64,000 nucleotides of DNA from Streptomyces sp. SAI-127 (GTDB lineage Bacteria > Actinomycetota > Actinomycetes > Streptomycetales > Streptomycetaceae). Positions 27,855 to 38,861 of this stretch are shown here, one piece after another. The translations under genes and the position numbers were made by a program. Under the pieces are notes generated by a model. The model made no database searches and was not told the DNA's origin. It saw nothing but the letters and a program-made list of their open reading frames with translations. The stretch covers positions 496,001-560,000 of the forward strand of contig NZ_JARXYJ010000001.1 of assembly GCF_029894425.1 (NCBI RefSeq), written 5' to 3'. Each line of letters begins with the position of its first letter. Positions within the stretch are counted from its first letter, which is position 1.

Positions 27855-28607
27855 TCAGACGAGGGTGGTGGCCCGGATGAACGCGATGACCTGGGGCCAG
27901 GACAGGTCGGTGGCCGCCTTGTTGACCGGATCGCCTTGCTGTGCCCGGCCCGTGAAGCCGTGCCCGGCGCCAGGGTAGACATGCGTGATGCTCGGCCCGG
28001 TGGTCCGCGAGTTCAGAGCGGCCTGCAGCCGGCGGAAGCTCTCGACCGACACCACCTCGTCCGCCCCTGGGTAGAGGATCATGGCAGGCGCGGCGATCCG
28101 GGCAGTGAACTCCGTGGCATCCAGGGTGTGGTTCGGAGCCGGGGTGTCCGGCACGGTGGGGTGATAGGCGACCACGTTCGCCAACCGGCTGTTCCGTCCG
28201 CCGAGCAGCAGCGCGAACCGACCGCCCACGCACCAGCCCATCACACCGACCTGTCGGCAGCCGAGCTCGTCAAACATGTGGTCGAGCAGCTGATCCATTT
28301 CGGTCAGACTGGACTCGTCATTCAGCTCCGACACCCACTGCAACTGGGTCTCCAGCTGTGACAGGTCATCGCTGCCCGGCCGACCGCGCCAGAGGTCCCA
28401 GGACAGCGCGGTGACTCCGGCGGCGGCCAGGCCGTCGGCGAACTCGCGCAACTGCGGAGAGATCCCGCTGACACTGGGCAACAGCAACATGCCACCTGTG
28501 GAGTCTCCCAGCGGGCGTGATTGATAGGCGTTCAGCCCGGCCACAGTGACGTTCTCACCGGTGAACGGGACGCCGGCAGCGCTGGGGGTACTGATCTCGT
28601 CGGCCAT
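27855..28607 (-). CDS. Dienelactone hydrolase-family protein
   Basis: This 250-residue alpha/beta hydrolase has the catalytic Cys in MGWCVGGRFALLLG, Asp in YPGADEVV and His in YPGAGHGFTG. These match carboxymethylenebutenolidase (dienelactone hydrolase), which opens lactones to maleylacetate in chloro- or hydroxy-catechol degradation. It is convergent with the P450 gene and stands alone. The ribosome-binding site is weak (GTGAGAG). Confidence 0.88.
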   Translation of the reverse strand: MADEISTPSAAGVPFTGENVTVAGLNAYQSRPLGDSTGGMLLLPSVSGISPQLREFADGLAAAGVTALSWDLWRGRPGSDDLSQLETQLQWVSELNDESSLTEMDQLLDHMFDELGCRQVGVMGWCVGGRFALLLGGRNSRLANVVAYHPTVPDTPAPNHTLDATEFTARIAAPAMILYPGADEVVSVESFRRLQAALNSRTTGPSITHVYPGAGHGFTGRAQQGDPVNKAATDLSWPQVIAFIRATTLV

Positions 28608-28933
28608 ACTCTCACTACTCTCTACCGAGCTTCATGGACAGTTGTCAGTAAGTGGGTCACCCTCAGGGCCCCAAGGCAGCCGCCCTGTTACGGCGCAGGC
28701 GGCCTGTCCTCCGCCAGGGCCACGCGGTGACGAGAGCGCCAGGGCCCGGCGGTGACGGTCCGGGCCGACCGGACGTACCAATGAGGCAGCGGCGGTGACC
28801 GGCGCAGGCAGCCGGGTTCGACCGGACGAGGGGGCAGGCAGGCACAGCCCCTACGTGGTCGGCACCGTGGGAGCGGGGCAGGGTCCGGCTCGATCGTCTC
28901 GCCTTTACGCGCCTGGGGCGCTCGCACCTGTGG
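28608..28933. other. Spacer without recognised feature
   Basis: This 326-bp gap lies between two minus-strand genes. It presumably carries the promoter of the dienelactone hydrolase gene and the end of the oxidase transcript. No gene fragment or hairpin stands out. Confidence 0.4.
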
Positions 28934-30163
28934 TCACGGGAAGCGGATCGAGACCTGCTCCGGGCGTAGTTCGGTGACGCTGTTGACCCCGAGCAGTGCC
29001 ATGGTCTGGACGACCTCACGCGACAGGATCTCCACGGCACGAGCGACTCCGCGCTGACCGCCGGCCATGAGGCCATAGAGGAAAGCACGACCCACCAGCG
29101 CGGCGTCGGCGCCCAGCGCCAGGGCGGCCACGATGTCAGCACCGGTCGTCATACCCGTGTCGACCAGGATTTCGGCCTGCCCGTCCAACCGCTCGCGCAC
29201 CGCGGGGACCAACTCGACCGGTACGGGGGCGCGGTCCAGCTGCCGCCCGCCGTGGCTGGAGAGCACGACGCCGTCCGCACCGGCGTCCACCACCCGCTGG
29301 GCATCGGACACCGACTGAATACCCTTGACCGCAAGACTGCCCTGCCAGTGGCCGCGGAGCCATTCGAGGTCGGCGATCGTGATCGCGGGATCGAAGACGC
29401 GGTCGATCTGGTCGGCGACCGTGCCCTCGGAAGCAGCCACGTTGGCGAAGGTGAGTGGCTCAGTGGTCAGCAGATCGAACCAGTAGCGAGGGTGAAGGGC
29501 ACCGTTGACGAAGGTGCGCAGCGTGAGCTGCTGCGGCACGGTGAGCCCGTTGTGGACATCGCGCAGCCGCGTCCCGGCGACCGGGGTGTCCACGGTGAGT
29601 ATCAACGTGTCGTACCCGGCCGCGGCCGCACGGTCGACCAGATCCTTGACGCGGCCCCGATCCCGCCACAGAAACAGCTGGAACCACTTCCGCGCCCGAG
29701 GGCCCGCCCTCGCGGTTTCCTCGATCGTGGTGCTGCCCATCATGGAGAGGGCGTAGGGAATCCCGGCCTTCTCCGCGGCGGCGACGACGGCTCGTTCCCC
29801 TCCGGTGTGCATCATGCGAGTAAGACCCGTGGGAGCGAACGCGAAAGGCTGGGCGGACGGCTTGCCAAGGATCATCGTCTCCGCGCTCACACGGGAGACG
29901 TCCCGCAGCGCCGAAGGATGGAACTCGATGCGCCGGAACGTCTCACGAGCTCGACGCAGCGCGAGTTCACCCACGCCGGCCCCTCCGTCGGCGAAATCGA
30001 AGACCGCCCTGGGCGCCCGTCGTCGCGCGAGCGCGCGAAGGTCGGCGATGGAAGCCGCTCGCGCCAATTGCCTTTCCAGGCCGTTGAGTTGGATCGGAGC
30101 GGGGCGCAACAGCTCACGAAGCTCGGCTGGGCGCAGCAGCCGACGGTGCACCTTCGCGGTCAA
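28934..30163 (-). CDS. FMN-dependent alpha-hydroxy acid oxidase/dehydrogenase
   Basis: This 409-residue TIM-barrel flavoenzyme oxidises an alpha-hydroxy acid such as lactate, glycolate or mandelate. Family hallmarks include the FAPTGLTRMMHTGGE segment, KWFQLFLWRDR, LTVDTPVAGTRLRD and the Lys in LAVKGIQSV. The catalytic His is in SSHGGRQLD, and the phosphate-binding GADIVAALALGADAALVGRAFLYG is also present. The N-terminal extension of about 45 residues is longer than in most lactate oxidases. TTG 30163 is used because no in-frame ATG fits; GTG 30148 is possible. It follows the HbpS/GlcG-like gene by 102 bp and is probably co-transcribed. Confidence 0.88.
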   Translation of the reverse strand: MTAKVHRRLLRPAELRELLRPAPIQLNGLERQLARAASIADLRALARRRAPRAVFDFADGGAGVGELALRRARETFRRIEFHPSALRDVSRVSAETMILGKPSAQPFAFAPTGLTRMMHTGGERAVVAAAEKAGIPYALSMMGSTTIEETARAGPRARKWFQLFLWRDRGRVKDLVDRAAAAGYDTLILTVDTPVAGTRLRDVHNGLTVPQQLTLRTFVNGALHPRYWFDLLTTEPLTFANVAASEGTVADQIDRVFDPAITIADLEWLRGHWQGSLAVKGIQSVSDAQRVVDAGADGVVLSSHGGRQLDRAPVPVELVPAVRERLDGQAEILVDTGMTTGADIVAALALGADAALVGRAFLYGLMAGGQRGVARAVEILSREVVQTMALLGVNSVTELRPEQVSIRFP

Positions 30164-30265
30164 TGTGATTCATCCCTTCTGCCGGCACGCCCTGGGCATA
30201 TCGCGTGCCATACCCTGCCCACGAGGACGTCCCCAAGCGCCCTCTTCTCCAGCTGCGGTCATCCC

Positions 30266-30688
30266 TCAGGTCAGTAGGTCGGCGACGCTCTTCAGCCCCT
30301 CGCCGACGACACGAGCGTCGACCTCTCCATGAGCCCCGCCCACCCCGATGCCGCCGATGACTTCGCCGTCGTCCGTGACGATCGGGTATCCCCCCGGCAC
30401 CGGGTGCAGCTGGCTGTCCACCAGATGAGGCGGGCACGCCTGCAGTACCGGCTCCGCGGCGAACTTGGCGAACTCGGCGGTCGATACGCCCATCACCGCG
30501 GCCGTGTAAGCCTTGAGGCGAGACGTCTCGACGGCGATCGGCCCAGCGCCGTCGTCAGCGAGTATGACCTTGGTGATACCGCTCCGGTTGGTCACAGAGA
30601 CGCAAACCCGCTCACCCTCGGCGCGTGCCGCTTCAAGGACCGCCTCCGCGGCCCGGCGCGCGATCTCATAGCTCAACGGTTCCCTCAT
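30266..30688 (-). CDS. HbpS/GlcG-family (DUF336) protein
   Basis: This 140-residue protein of the heme-degrading/heme-binding fold shows SVTNRSGITKVILADDGAGPIAVETSRLKAYTAA and PGGYPIVTDDGEVIGGIGVGGA, the two halves of the DUF336 motif. GlcG-type members accompany glycolate or glycerol oxidation genes. HbpS of Streptomyces reticuli binds heme and modulates a Fur/catalase-peroxidase locus. Both contexts fit here: an oxidase lies downstream and fur-katG lies across the divergent region. No signal peptide precedes ATG 30688. The frame is open for 90 more codons upstream, but those residues look non-coding. Confidence 0.85.
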   Translation of the reverse strand: MREPLSYEIARRAAEAVLEAARAEGERVCVSVTNRSGITKVILADDGAGPIAVETSRLKAYTAAVMGVSTAEFAKFAAEPVLQACPPHLVDSQLHPVPGGYPIVTDDGEVIGGIGVGGAHGEVDARVVGEGLKSVADLLT

Positions 30689-31019
30689 ATCGTTCCCTTC
30701 CCTGCGTGTTACCGGACTCACGACCGGTTTCGTGCGCTCAAGAGTGGTAAGTTCGCGCGCCTCCCGGCGCCAACGATGACGGTGGCGTTGTCGTTGACCG
30801 CCGGAGCCGGCAAGGGCATCGGTGTGCCGCTCGGCCGGCCGCCGTCGGGCGAATGGGATCAGGGCCAGAACGGCCGAAAGCCGCCGAACAAGCCCAACTG
30901 CTACCGCACCGACCAAGACGTAGTCGTGTCCCCGCTCACGGCGAGGTTCCGCCATCGTCACGCTCTCAGAGGACGACGTACCGAGGACTCGGTGCCGCCG
31001 GACGGGGGATCACCAACCG

Positions 31020-31092
31020 CCCCACTTCCGCTTCGTGAACAACGTAGCACCGCAATTCGCTTCACTGAACAGTTCTGACAAACTTTTGTCAG
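31020..31092 (-). promoter_or_regulatory. Palindrome-promoter element, copy 1
   Basis: The palindrome CTGACAAACTTTTGTCAG (31075-31092; 8-bp arms, 2-bp spacer) is followed on the minus strand by TTCAGT, a 17-bp spacer and TACGTT (31041-31046), then by AAGCGGAAGTGGGGCGG. Copies at 34524 and 40091 share the palindrome, GGTGCTAYGTTG and the downstream A/G-rich string. This copy reads toward the HbpS-like gene, leaving a leader of roughly 350 nt. Confidence 0.7.
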
Positions 31093-31651
31093 GAACGCTA
31101 TGGTTGCTATCGGTGGTCCGCGAACGACGGCGGAGCAAGCGGCACCGTCGCTCATCGATCGTTCCCCGTGTGTTGTTCGCCATCATGCCGCCGAAGCCGC
31201 ACGAGTCAGTGCCCCGTCGGCGAGCGACGAGGAGTGGGAGCATTGCGTTTCGATCATGAATCCCTGGCGCATCGAGGTGGAGCGTCCGCGCACTGGTTGG
31301 GCCTGGCCGCCATCGACGAGGAAGAGGCGAACGCGCTTTTGGTCGTCGCCCGGCAACTGTTCGGCCGCCGAGGCTCACCACCCCCGGCCGGCCGATCTGC
31401 TCCAGCCACCCGGTCCCCACAGCCATCCACTTCGCAGGCCGGGAGATGCCCAACCTGATGTCCCAACTCCGCTCCTCGCTGACGATTCCGGCTCGGAAGA
31501 CCCCGATCTTCGCCGGCCCCCCACGAGTGAGCGGACGGTAGCCGCCGACTGCAGGCGGCACGTGATGCCACGCCGACATGAACATCGTCTGACGCGACGC
31601 ACCAACCTTGAACCATTCGTTCACTGACTTCATGGAAGTAGATCCGGCGTC
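31093..31651. other. Spacer upstream of fur-katG
   Basis: This 559-bp region holds no recognised gene. Open frames such as the one around 31233-31372 lack family features. It should contain the fur-katG promoter; no clear Fur box was seen. Confidence 0.4.
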
Positions 31652-32089
31652 ATGACCACATCCCAGAATCCGGGCACGGCAGAGGAGCTGCGCCATGCCG
31701 GCCTGCGAGTGACGGCCGCCCGGGTCGCGCTGCTCGAGACCGTCCGGGCCGGTGACCACCTCGGCGTCGAGGCGATCGCCTGCGGGGCGCGTGATCGCCT
31801 GGGCCATATCTCTCTTCAAGCCGTCTACGAAGCCCTCCACGCGCTCTCCGCGGCGCGACTCATACGCCGTGTCGAACCGGCCGGCAGTCGCGCCCTGTTC
31901 GAGGGCCGCGTCGGGGACAACCACCACCACCTCGTGTGCCGGTCGTGCGGAGCCGTCGCCGACGTCGACTGCGCGGTCGGCGATGCCCTCTGTCTGACCG
32001 CGTCCGATGACCGCGGCTTCTCCATCGACGAGGCCGAGGTCATGTACTGGGGCTTGTGCCCCGACTGTTCCCCCGCCAGCAGTATCTGA
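31652..32089 (+). CDS. furA: Fur-family repressor (FurA/CatR/FurS type)
   Basis: This 145-residue metal- or peroxide-responsive repressor has a winged helix (ISLQAVYEALHALSAARLIRRVEPAGS). The metal-sensing HHHLVCRSCGAVADVDC motif and a C-terminal CPDC give two CxxC zinc pairs. It lies 33 bp before katG. In streptomycetes and mycobacteria the linked fur gene represses the catalase-peroxidase operon and is inactivated by peroxide. The gene symbol is by analogy. Confidence 0.9.
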   Translation: MTTSQNPGTAEELRHAGLRVTAARVALLETVRAGDHLGVEAIACGARDRLGHISLQAVYEALHALSAARLIRRVEPAGSRALFEGRVGDNHHHLVCRSCGAVADVDCAVGDALCLTASDDRGFSIDEAEVMYWGLCPDCSPASSI

Positions 32090-34342
<2,253 letters not shown>

Positions 34343-34358
34343 CCGTTTCGATCACGAC

Positions 34359-34390
34359 GTCAGGGTCGGCCGGCACGTGCCGACCCTGAC
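34359..34390. terminator. Terminator after katG
   Basis: Perfect 12-bp arms GTCAGGGTCGGC (34359-34370) and GCCGACCCTGAC (34379-34390) with an 8-base loop lie 16 bp past the katG stop. Confidence 0.85.
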
Positions 34391-34523
34391 GATTCGCATG
34401 TGCTGACGGCCTCGCCGACGAGGGGCGAGGCCAGGTACGCGGCGACAGGCCCCGCTCTGCCAACAGGTGGCGATCGCGAGGTCCGGGCCACCGCCCTCCA
34501 GCCTCGTCCCGCAGCAGACCTCT

Positions 34524-34600
34524 CTGACAAACTTTTGTCGAAGGTATTAATCAAAGCGCCATCTCGGTGCTACGTTGCCGGTCAAGCAGAGGTGGGGCGG
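34524..34600 (+). promoter_or_regulatory. Palindrome-promoter element, copy 2
   Basis: CTGACAAACTTTTGTC (34524-34539) lacks the last two symmetric bases of the palindrome. It is followed by GTATTAATCA, 17 bp, TACGTT (34571-34576) and a string ending AAGCAGAGGTGGGGCGG. This is the same layout as copies 1 and 3. It reads toward the ferredoxin-reductase-P450 operon at 35014, with the HbpS-like remnant in between. Confidence 0.7.
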
Positions 34601-34781
34601 CCGGTACGGCCGCTCGACAGACCCGCACGGTCGGCTGTCATCCCCTGCGGACAGAGCGGCATCGGGCACACCACACCCACGCAGGTGCACGAGGCGCAAA
34701 TCCCCGTCCGGACCTCGTCAGCGGCACGCGCGTGCTCGCCGGCCGAGAACCCACGATGCCGCCCGACGAAAGGGCAACGTC

Positions 34782-35012
34782 ATGAAGGCCTCCCCGAGTC
34801 ACGGCATCGCGCGCCGCGCCGCAGGCTGTTCGACACACTGGTCACTGCGAGCACGTAGACGCACCTCCTGGTCCACGGCGCCGCCCACGGTTCCCGAAGA
34901 GACGTCGCCCTCATCCTCGTCTGATCGAGCGGTTCTTACAGGGAGCGAAGCCGCGCCGCCGGGCTGGTTCCAGGCTTGCCGACCTCCGACCGTACGCGTG
35001 AAGGGACATTGA
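34782..35012 (+). pseudogene. Decayed HbpS/GlcG-like gene start, copy 2
   Basis: The frame begins MKASPSHGIARRAAG, which parallels MREPLSYEIARRAAE of the intact HbpS-like gene. Like copy 3 it starts about 210 nt after the promoter hexamer. Similarity is lost after about 15 codons and no DUF336 motif remains. The 77-codon frame runs to just before the ferredoxin gene and may be translated only as a leader peptide. Confidence 0.55.
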
Positions 35013-35013
35013 G

Positions 35014-35208
35014 ATGACCCGCATCGTGGTGGACTTCGACCGCTGCGAGGGCCATGGGCTGTGCGAGCAGACCGCGCCCGGGGTGTTCCGGCTCGACGAC
35101 GAGGGCGAGTTGCACCTGACCAGTGACGAGGTGGTCGCGGAACACGAGAGCGTCGTCGCGGCCGCGGTTCGGGTATGTCCCGTCGCGGCGTTGAAGGTCC
35201 AGCCGTGA
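35014..35208 (+). CDS. Ferredoxin, P450-associated, CxxHxxC type
   Basis: This 64-residue ferredoxin has the pattern CEGHGLC followed by a single downstream CP (AVRVCPVAA). A His stands where [4Fe-4S] ferredoxins have the second Cys. Such CxxHxxC proteins occur beside bacterial P450s, HaPuxC being the known example, and most carry a [3Fe-4S] cluster. It passes electrons from the overlapping reductase to the P450 at 36358. The GTGA overlap with the reductase gene indicates coupled translation. Confidence 0.93.
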   Translation: MTRIVVDFDRCEGHGLCEQTAPGVFRLDDEGELHLTSDEVVAEHESVVAAAVRVCPVAALKVQP

Positions 35209-36347
35209 GACGGATCGTCGTGGTCGGTGGGTCCATTGCCGCCGTCACGGCGGCGCAAAGCCTACGCACCGAGGGCTACGACGGTCAGGTGACCGTTGTG
35301 TCCGAGGAGCCTCATCCGCCCTACTCGCGCGTTCCCCTCTCGAAAGGCGTGTTGGCAGGCCGGGAGTCCGTGGAGTCGGCCCTGCTGCCGCTCCCGAGCG
35401 AGGACATCGAGTTCCGCGCCGGATCACGGGCAGCGCGGCTCGACACGCACCGCCGCCTGGTGACAACGGCCGACGGCACCGACGTTCCGTACGACGGGCT
35501 GGTGATCGCCACTGGCGCCCGGGCACGCCGCCTCACCGGTGACAGCGACCTGGTGGTGCGCACTCTGGACGAGGCCTCGACCCTCGCCGCCCGGCTGACC
35601 CAGGCCCGCAGTGCGGTCGTCCTGGGCGGTGGCTTCCTCGGCATGGAGGTCGCAGGCACCTGCCGCGCACTCGGCCTGGAGGTCACCGTCGTCGACCTCC
35701 TCCCGCCGCTGCTCAGGCTGCTCGGGCCGTGGCTGGCCGATCTCGCCGTCGCGGCCGCCCGTGACCACGGCATACAGGTCCGGGTCGCACCGGACGGCGT
35801 CGACGTACTCGATGAGCACCGTGTGCGCTGCGGGAAGTCGGTTCTGGAGGCCGACGTGATCGTCTGCGCGGTGGGCGACGTACCCAACACCGACTGGCTG
35901 AAGGACTCCGGCCTCCGTCTGGACGCCGCCGGCGGCCTGGTCGCCGACGCTCGCTGCCGCGTAGCTCCCGGCATCGTCGCCGCCGGAGACGTCGTATCTC
36001 GCGAGGGACGTCGAACTCCCCACTGGACCAACGCCGTCGAGCAAGGCCGTATGGCCGCGGCAAGCCTGCTGCACGGCGAGGCGGCGCGACCGTACCGGCC
36101 GGACCCCTACTTCTGGACCGAGCAGTTCGGACTCGACATCAAGATCAGCGGCGAACTCCCGCTCGCCGGAGCCCCCGAAGTCGTCGCCGGATCGGTGGAC
36201 GACCGCAGTGTTCTGCTCAGATGGCGCCACGACCGCGGCACAGCCACCGCCGTAGCCGTCAATCACCGACTTCCCGTCGTCAAACTCAAGCGCCTCGGAG
36301 CCGGAGTACCAGCACCGGTACCTGCCCGGACGAAAGCCCATAGGTAA
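35205..36347 (+). CDS. Ferredoxin reductase, FAD/NAD(P)-dependent
   Basis: This 380-residue flavoprotein is related to putidaredoxin reductase. The FAD motif is VVVGGSIAAVTAAQSL at the N-terminus, where the usual GxGxxG is changed to GGSIAA. A second Rossmann motif, VVLGGGFLGMEVAGTCRALG, binds NAD(P)H near residues 143-158. The second FAD motif is PGIVAAGDVVS, and HWTNAVEQGRMAA follows. GTG 35205 is chosen since it overlaps the ferredoxin stop. It supplies electrons to the ferredoxin and P450 on either side. Confidence 0.92.
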   Translation: MRRIVVVGGSIAAVTAAQSLRTEGYDGQVTVVSEEPHPPYSRVPLSKGVLAGRESVESALLPLPSEDIEFRAGSRAARLDTHRRLVTTADGTDVPYDGLVIATGARARRLTGDSDLVVRTLDEASTLAARLTQARSAVVLGGGFLGMEVAGTCRALGLEVTVVDLLPPLLRLLGPWLADLAVAAARDHGIQVRVAPDGVDVLDEHRVRCGKSVLEADVIVCAVGDVPNTDWLKDSGLRLDAAGGLVADARCRVAPGIVAAGDVVSREGRRTPHWTNAVEQGRMAAASLLHGEAARPYRPDPYFWTEQFGLDIKISGELPLAGAPEVVAGSVDDRSVLLRWRHDRGTATAVAVNHRLPVVKLKRLGAGVPAPVPARTKAHR

Positions 36348-36357
36348 GGACGCGACC

Positions 36358-37548
36358 ATGACGCTCCCGCACCTCGCCCCCTACGATCCACTCGATCCAG
36401 CCCACCACGCCGATCCCGCGGCGCGGCTCGCCGAAGCCCGCGACCGCTGTCCGGTGTCCCAGCCACGCCCCGGCGTGCACTTCCTCGCCCGCCACGACGA
36501 CGTACGAGACGTCCTCACCGCCCCCGAGACGTACTCGTCCGTCGACAACTTCGCCCTGGAAGGCGCCGCCACGACCGCCGACCTGCCGGCTGCCACGATC
36601 ACCCAGTTGGACCCGCCCGACCACACGGCACTGCGCGCCCGTCTCAGGCGCTGGTTCGCTCCGGCCGTGATCCGCAAGCAGGAACCGCGCGTCCGCGAGA
36701 TAGTGTCCGACGTCCTCGACGCGTGGCAGCCGGGCGAGAAGGCCGAGCTCCACCACGACCTGGCCCGTCAGGTACCGACCCGGGTGGTGTACGCCTTCCT
36801 CGGTCTGCCGGAGGAGGACTGGGAGCGCCTGCACCAGTGGGCCGACGCGATCGACGACATCCTCCCGAAGATGCCGATCGACATGCCGGAGTTCGTGGCA
36901 CTCACCCGCTACCTCGGAGAGCAGTTCGCCGCCCGGGCCGCCGCCCCGGTCACCGGGGATGGCGTCCTGGACGTTCTCGCGCACCCAGCCGACGGCGAGC
37001 CGCAGCTCACTCCGGCCGAAGCCGTCATCCACGCCTTCCAGCTGATCGTGGCCGCCACGGACACCACCGCCAGTCTGATCACCAACCTCCTCCACGAACT
37101 GCTCGCCGACCACAGTCACTGGGAACGGCTGCTCGCCGACCGGTCCCTCATACCCACGGCGATCGAGGAGTCACTGCGCCACGACGCACCCCTGCAGTAC
37201 GTGCTGCGCACCGTGAAACAGGAGCGGGAGATCTCCGGATGCCCCGTCAAACCCGGCGACCGCCTGGCCGTCAGTCTGCAGTCGGCCAACTGGGACGAAC
37301 GGGCCTGGGGCCCCGACGCCGCGGACTTCTCTCTCGACCGCCCGGCGGGACAGGCCACCACCATGGCCTTCGGGTACGGCATCCACACCTGCCTCGGCGC
37401 ACCACTGGCCCGGCTGCAGGCCCGCGTCGTCCTGGAACACCTGCTGGAACGCTTCCCCGGACTACGGCTCGTCCCCGGTTACCACCGCGAGGCGCCTGAG
37501 GGCCTCCTGCTGACCCGCCGCCCGGCTCGACTCGACGTCGTGCTCTGA
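36358..37548 (+). CDS. Cytochrome P450 (ferredoxin-dependent)
   Basis: This 396-residue P450 has I-helix LIVAATDTTASLI, ExxR in IEESLRHDAP and heme loop FGYGIHTCLGAPLAR. It forms a complete class I three-component system with the ferredoxin and reductase immediately upstream (10-bp gap). The sequence is not especially close to the two CYP199-like P450s in this window. Substrate is unknown; the surrounding genes favour an aromatic or terpenoid carbon source. Confidence 0.94.
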   Translation: MTLPHLAPYDPLDPAHHADPAARLAEARDRCPVSQPRPGVHFLARHDDVRDVLTAPETYSSVDNFALEGAATTADLPAATITQLDPPDHTALRARLRRWFAPAVIRKQEPRVREIVSDVLDAWQPGEKAELHHDLARQVPTRVVYAFLGLPEEDWERLHQWADAIDDILPKMPIDMPEFVALTRYLGEQFAARAAAPVTGDGVLDVLAHPADGEPQLTPAEAVIHAFQLIVAATDTTASLITNLLHELLADHSHWERLLADRSLIPTAIEESLRHDAPLQYVLRTVKQEREISGCPVKPGDRLAVSLQSANWDERAWGPDAADFSLDRPAGQATTMAFGYGIHTCLGAPLARLQARVVLEHLLERFPGLRLVPGYHREAPEGLLLTRRPARLDVVL

Positions 37549-37669
37549 GGTTCACCGCAGCGCCCCGACTCCGCTCCTGACGGACTCCGGTGACGAACTT
37601 CTCCGAAGAGCCCCGAAGGCTGTGACGTCCGCCTGCAATTCACTCTCCCTCAACGTCGAGGAGACGGAC

Positions 37670-38050
37670 ATGACTGAAACCACGCTGCGGCAGAACATGT
37701 CGGGCGAAATCTGCTGTGCGATCCAAGGGCCCCGGACGATCTCGGGCGAGGTCCATGCCGCGATCCTCGACGTGGACGCCGAGTTCGTGGGGCGCAGGAC
37801 GGGTGCGCGGATCACGATCTCCGGTTGCTACCACAGCCCGGTCAAGGCCTGGCGGGGCGAGGTAAGCGACTCCGGGCACGAGCTCATGGGGCGAGAAGTA
37901 CTCGGTGTGTTCGCCCAGTACGCCGAGCCCGGCACCAAGGGCACCGTCGGCTGGGGGCACGTGGGCGATCCTGAGAAGCGTGTCCGCGCCATCGTCGCGC
38001 CCACGTCCTCCAAGGCCGATCACCGACTGCTCCGCCTTCGAGCGGCCTGA
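37670..38050 (+). CDS. Hypothetical protein
   Basis: This 126-residue protein of unknown family has codon usage with high third-position GC, supporting translation. Its start region duplicates that of the Rieske oxygenase gene: the 19-mer TCCCTCAACGTCGAGGAGA at 37646-37664 and then ATGACTGAAAC recur at 40831-40865. Both proteins thus begin MTETT. No catalytic motif, signal peptide or membrane segment is visible. It may be a fusion of a captured start region with another gene's remainder. It ends 18 bp before the IclR gene. Confidence 0.5.
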   Translation: MTETTLRQNMSGEICCAIQGPRTISGEVHAAILDVDAEFVGRRTGARITISGCYHSPVKAWRGEVSDSGHELMGREVLGVFAQYAEPGTKGTVGWGHVGDPEKRVRAIVAPTSSKADHRLLRLRAA

Positions 38051-38068
38051 GCTGTCACCGGCGAAATC

Positions 38069-38827
38069 ATGCCCACCTCCAATGAGCCGGGCCGTAGCAG
38101 CACAAGCCGTGTCTTCGCGATTCTGCATGCCTGCCAACACGGCACCGCCCCGGTGACGCTCACGGACCTCGCACGCCGGTCACAGATCCCGGTGGCGACC
38201 GCCCACCGGCTGACACGCGAACTGATAGCCGAAGGCGCCCTGGAGCGGAACGACGACGGCACCCTCCAGATCGGAACCGCTCTGTGGGAACTCGGCTCCG
38301 CTGCACCACGACAGCGTGGCCTGCGCCGCGCGGCACGCCCAGTCATGCAGTCACTCGCGGGCCGTACCCACACCGTCGTTCACCTCGCCGTCGCCGGCCA
38401 CCATCAGGCCGTGTGCGTCGACAAGGTCAGCGGTCCCCGGGCGGTCGTCAACGTGGCGGAGGTGGCCGGCGGCCTCCCCCTGCACGCGACCGGCGTGGGA
38501 AAGGTGATTCTGGCCTACTCCGACGACGCCGGCGTCCGCACCGTCCTGCAGTCCGCATCGCTGCGCCGGTACACCGCAAGGACGATCGCCGACCCCGGCA
38601 GACTGGCCGTCGAGCTGATCAAGGTGCGGGACGCACGGATCGGATATTCACAAGGTGAACTCACGGCGGGAACAGCGTCGGTCGCCGCGCCGGTCTTCGA
38701 CGCCGAGGGCCGGTTCGTCGCTGCACTCGGCGTACTGGCACCGGAAGCGGAGCAGGTGGACCGGCTGGCACCCGCGGTGCGCCGAGCCGCGGACGCCATC
38801 TCACGGCGCCTTCCCACCAGCACGTGA
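38069..38827 (+). CDS. IclR-family transcriptional regulator
   Basis: This 252-residue regulator has the winged helix TLTDLARRSQIPVATAHRLTRELIAEGALE-like segment (about residues 30-60). The effector domain contains GLPLHATGVGKVILAYSDD and a GYSQGELTAGTASVAAPVFDAEG stretch. Its 3' third is partly duplicated as a broken copy at 44220-44530. Its position between the P450 and Rieske operons makes it a candidate regulator of one or both, but no site was identified. Confidence 0.9.
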   Translation: MPTSNEPGRSSTSRVFAILHACQHGTAPVTLTDLARRSQIPVATAHRLTRELIAEGALERNDDGTLQIGTALWELGSAAPRQRGLRRAARPVMQSLAGRTHTVVHLAVAGHHQAVCVDKVSGPRAVVNVAEVAGGLPLHATGVGKVILAYSDDAGVRTVLQSASLRRYTARTIADPGRLAVELIKVRDARIGYSQGELTAGTASVAAPVFDAEGRFVAALGVLAPEAEQVDRLAPAVRRAADAISRRLPTST

Positions 38828-38861
38828 CGCTCTCCCACCACTGAAGCGAAAAGAGCAACCG

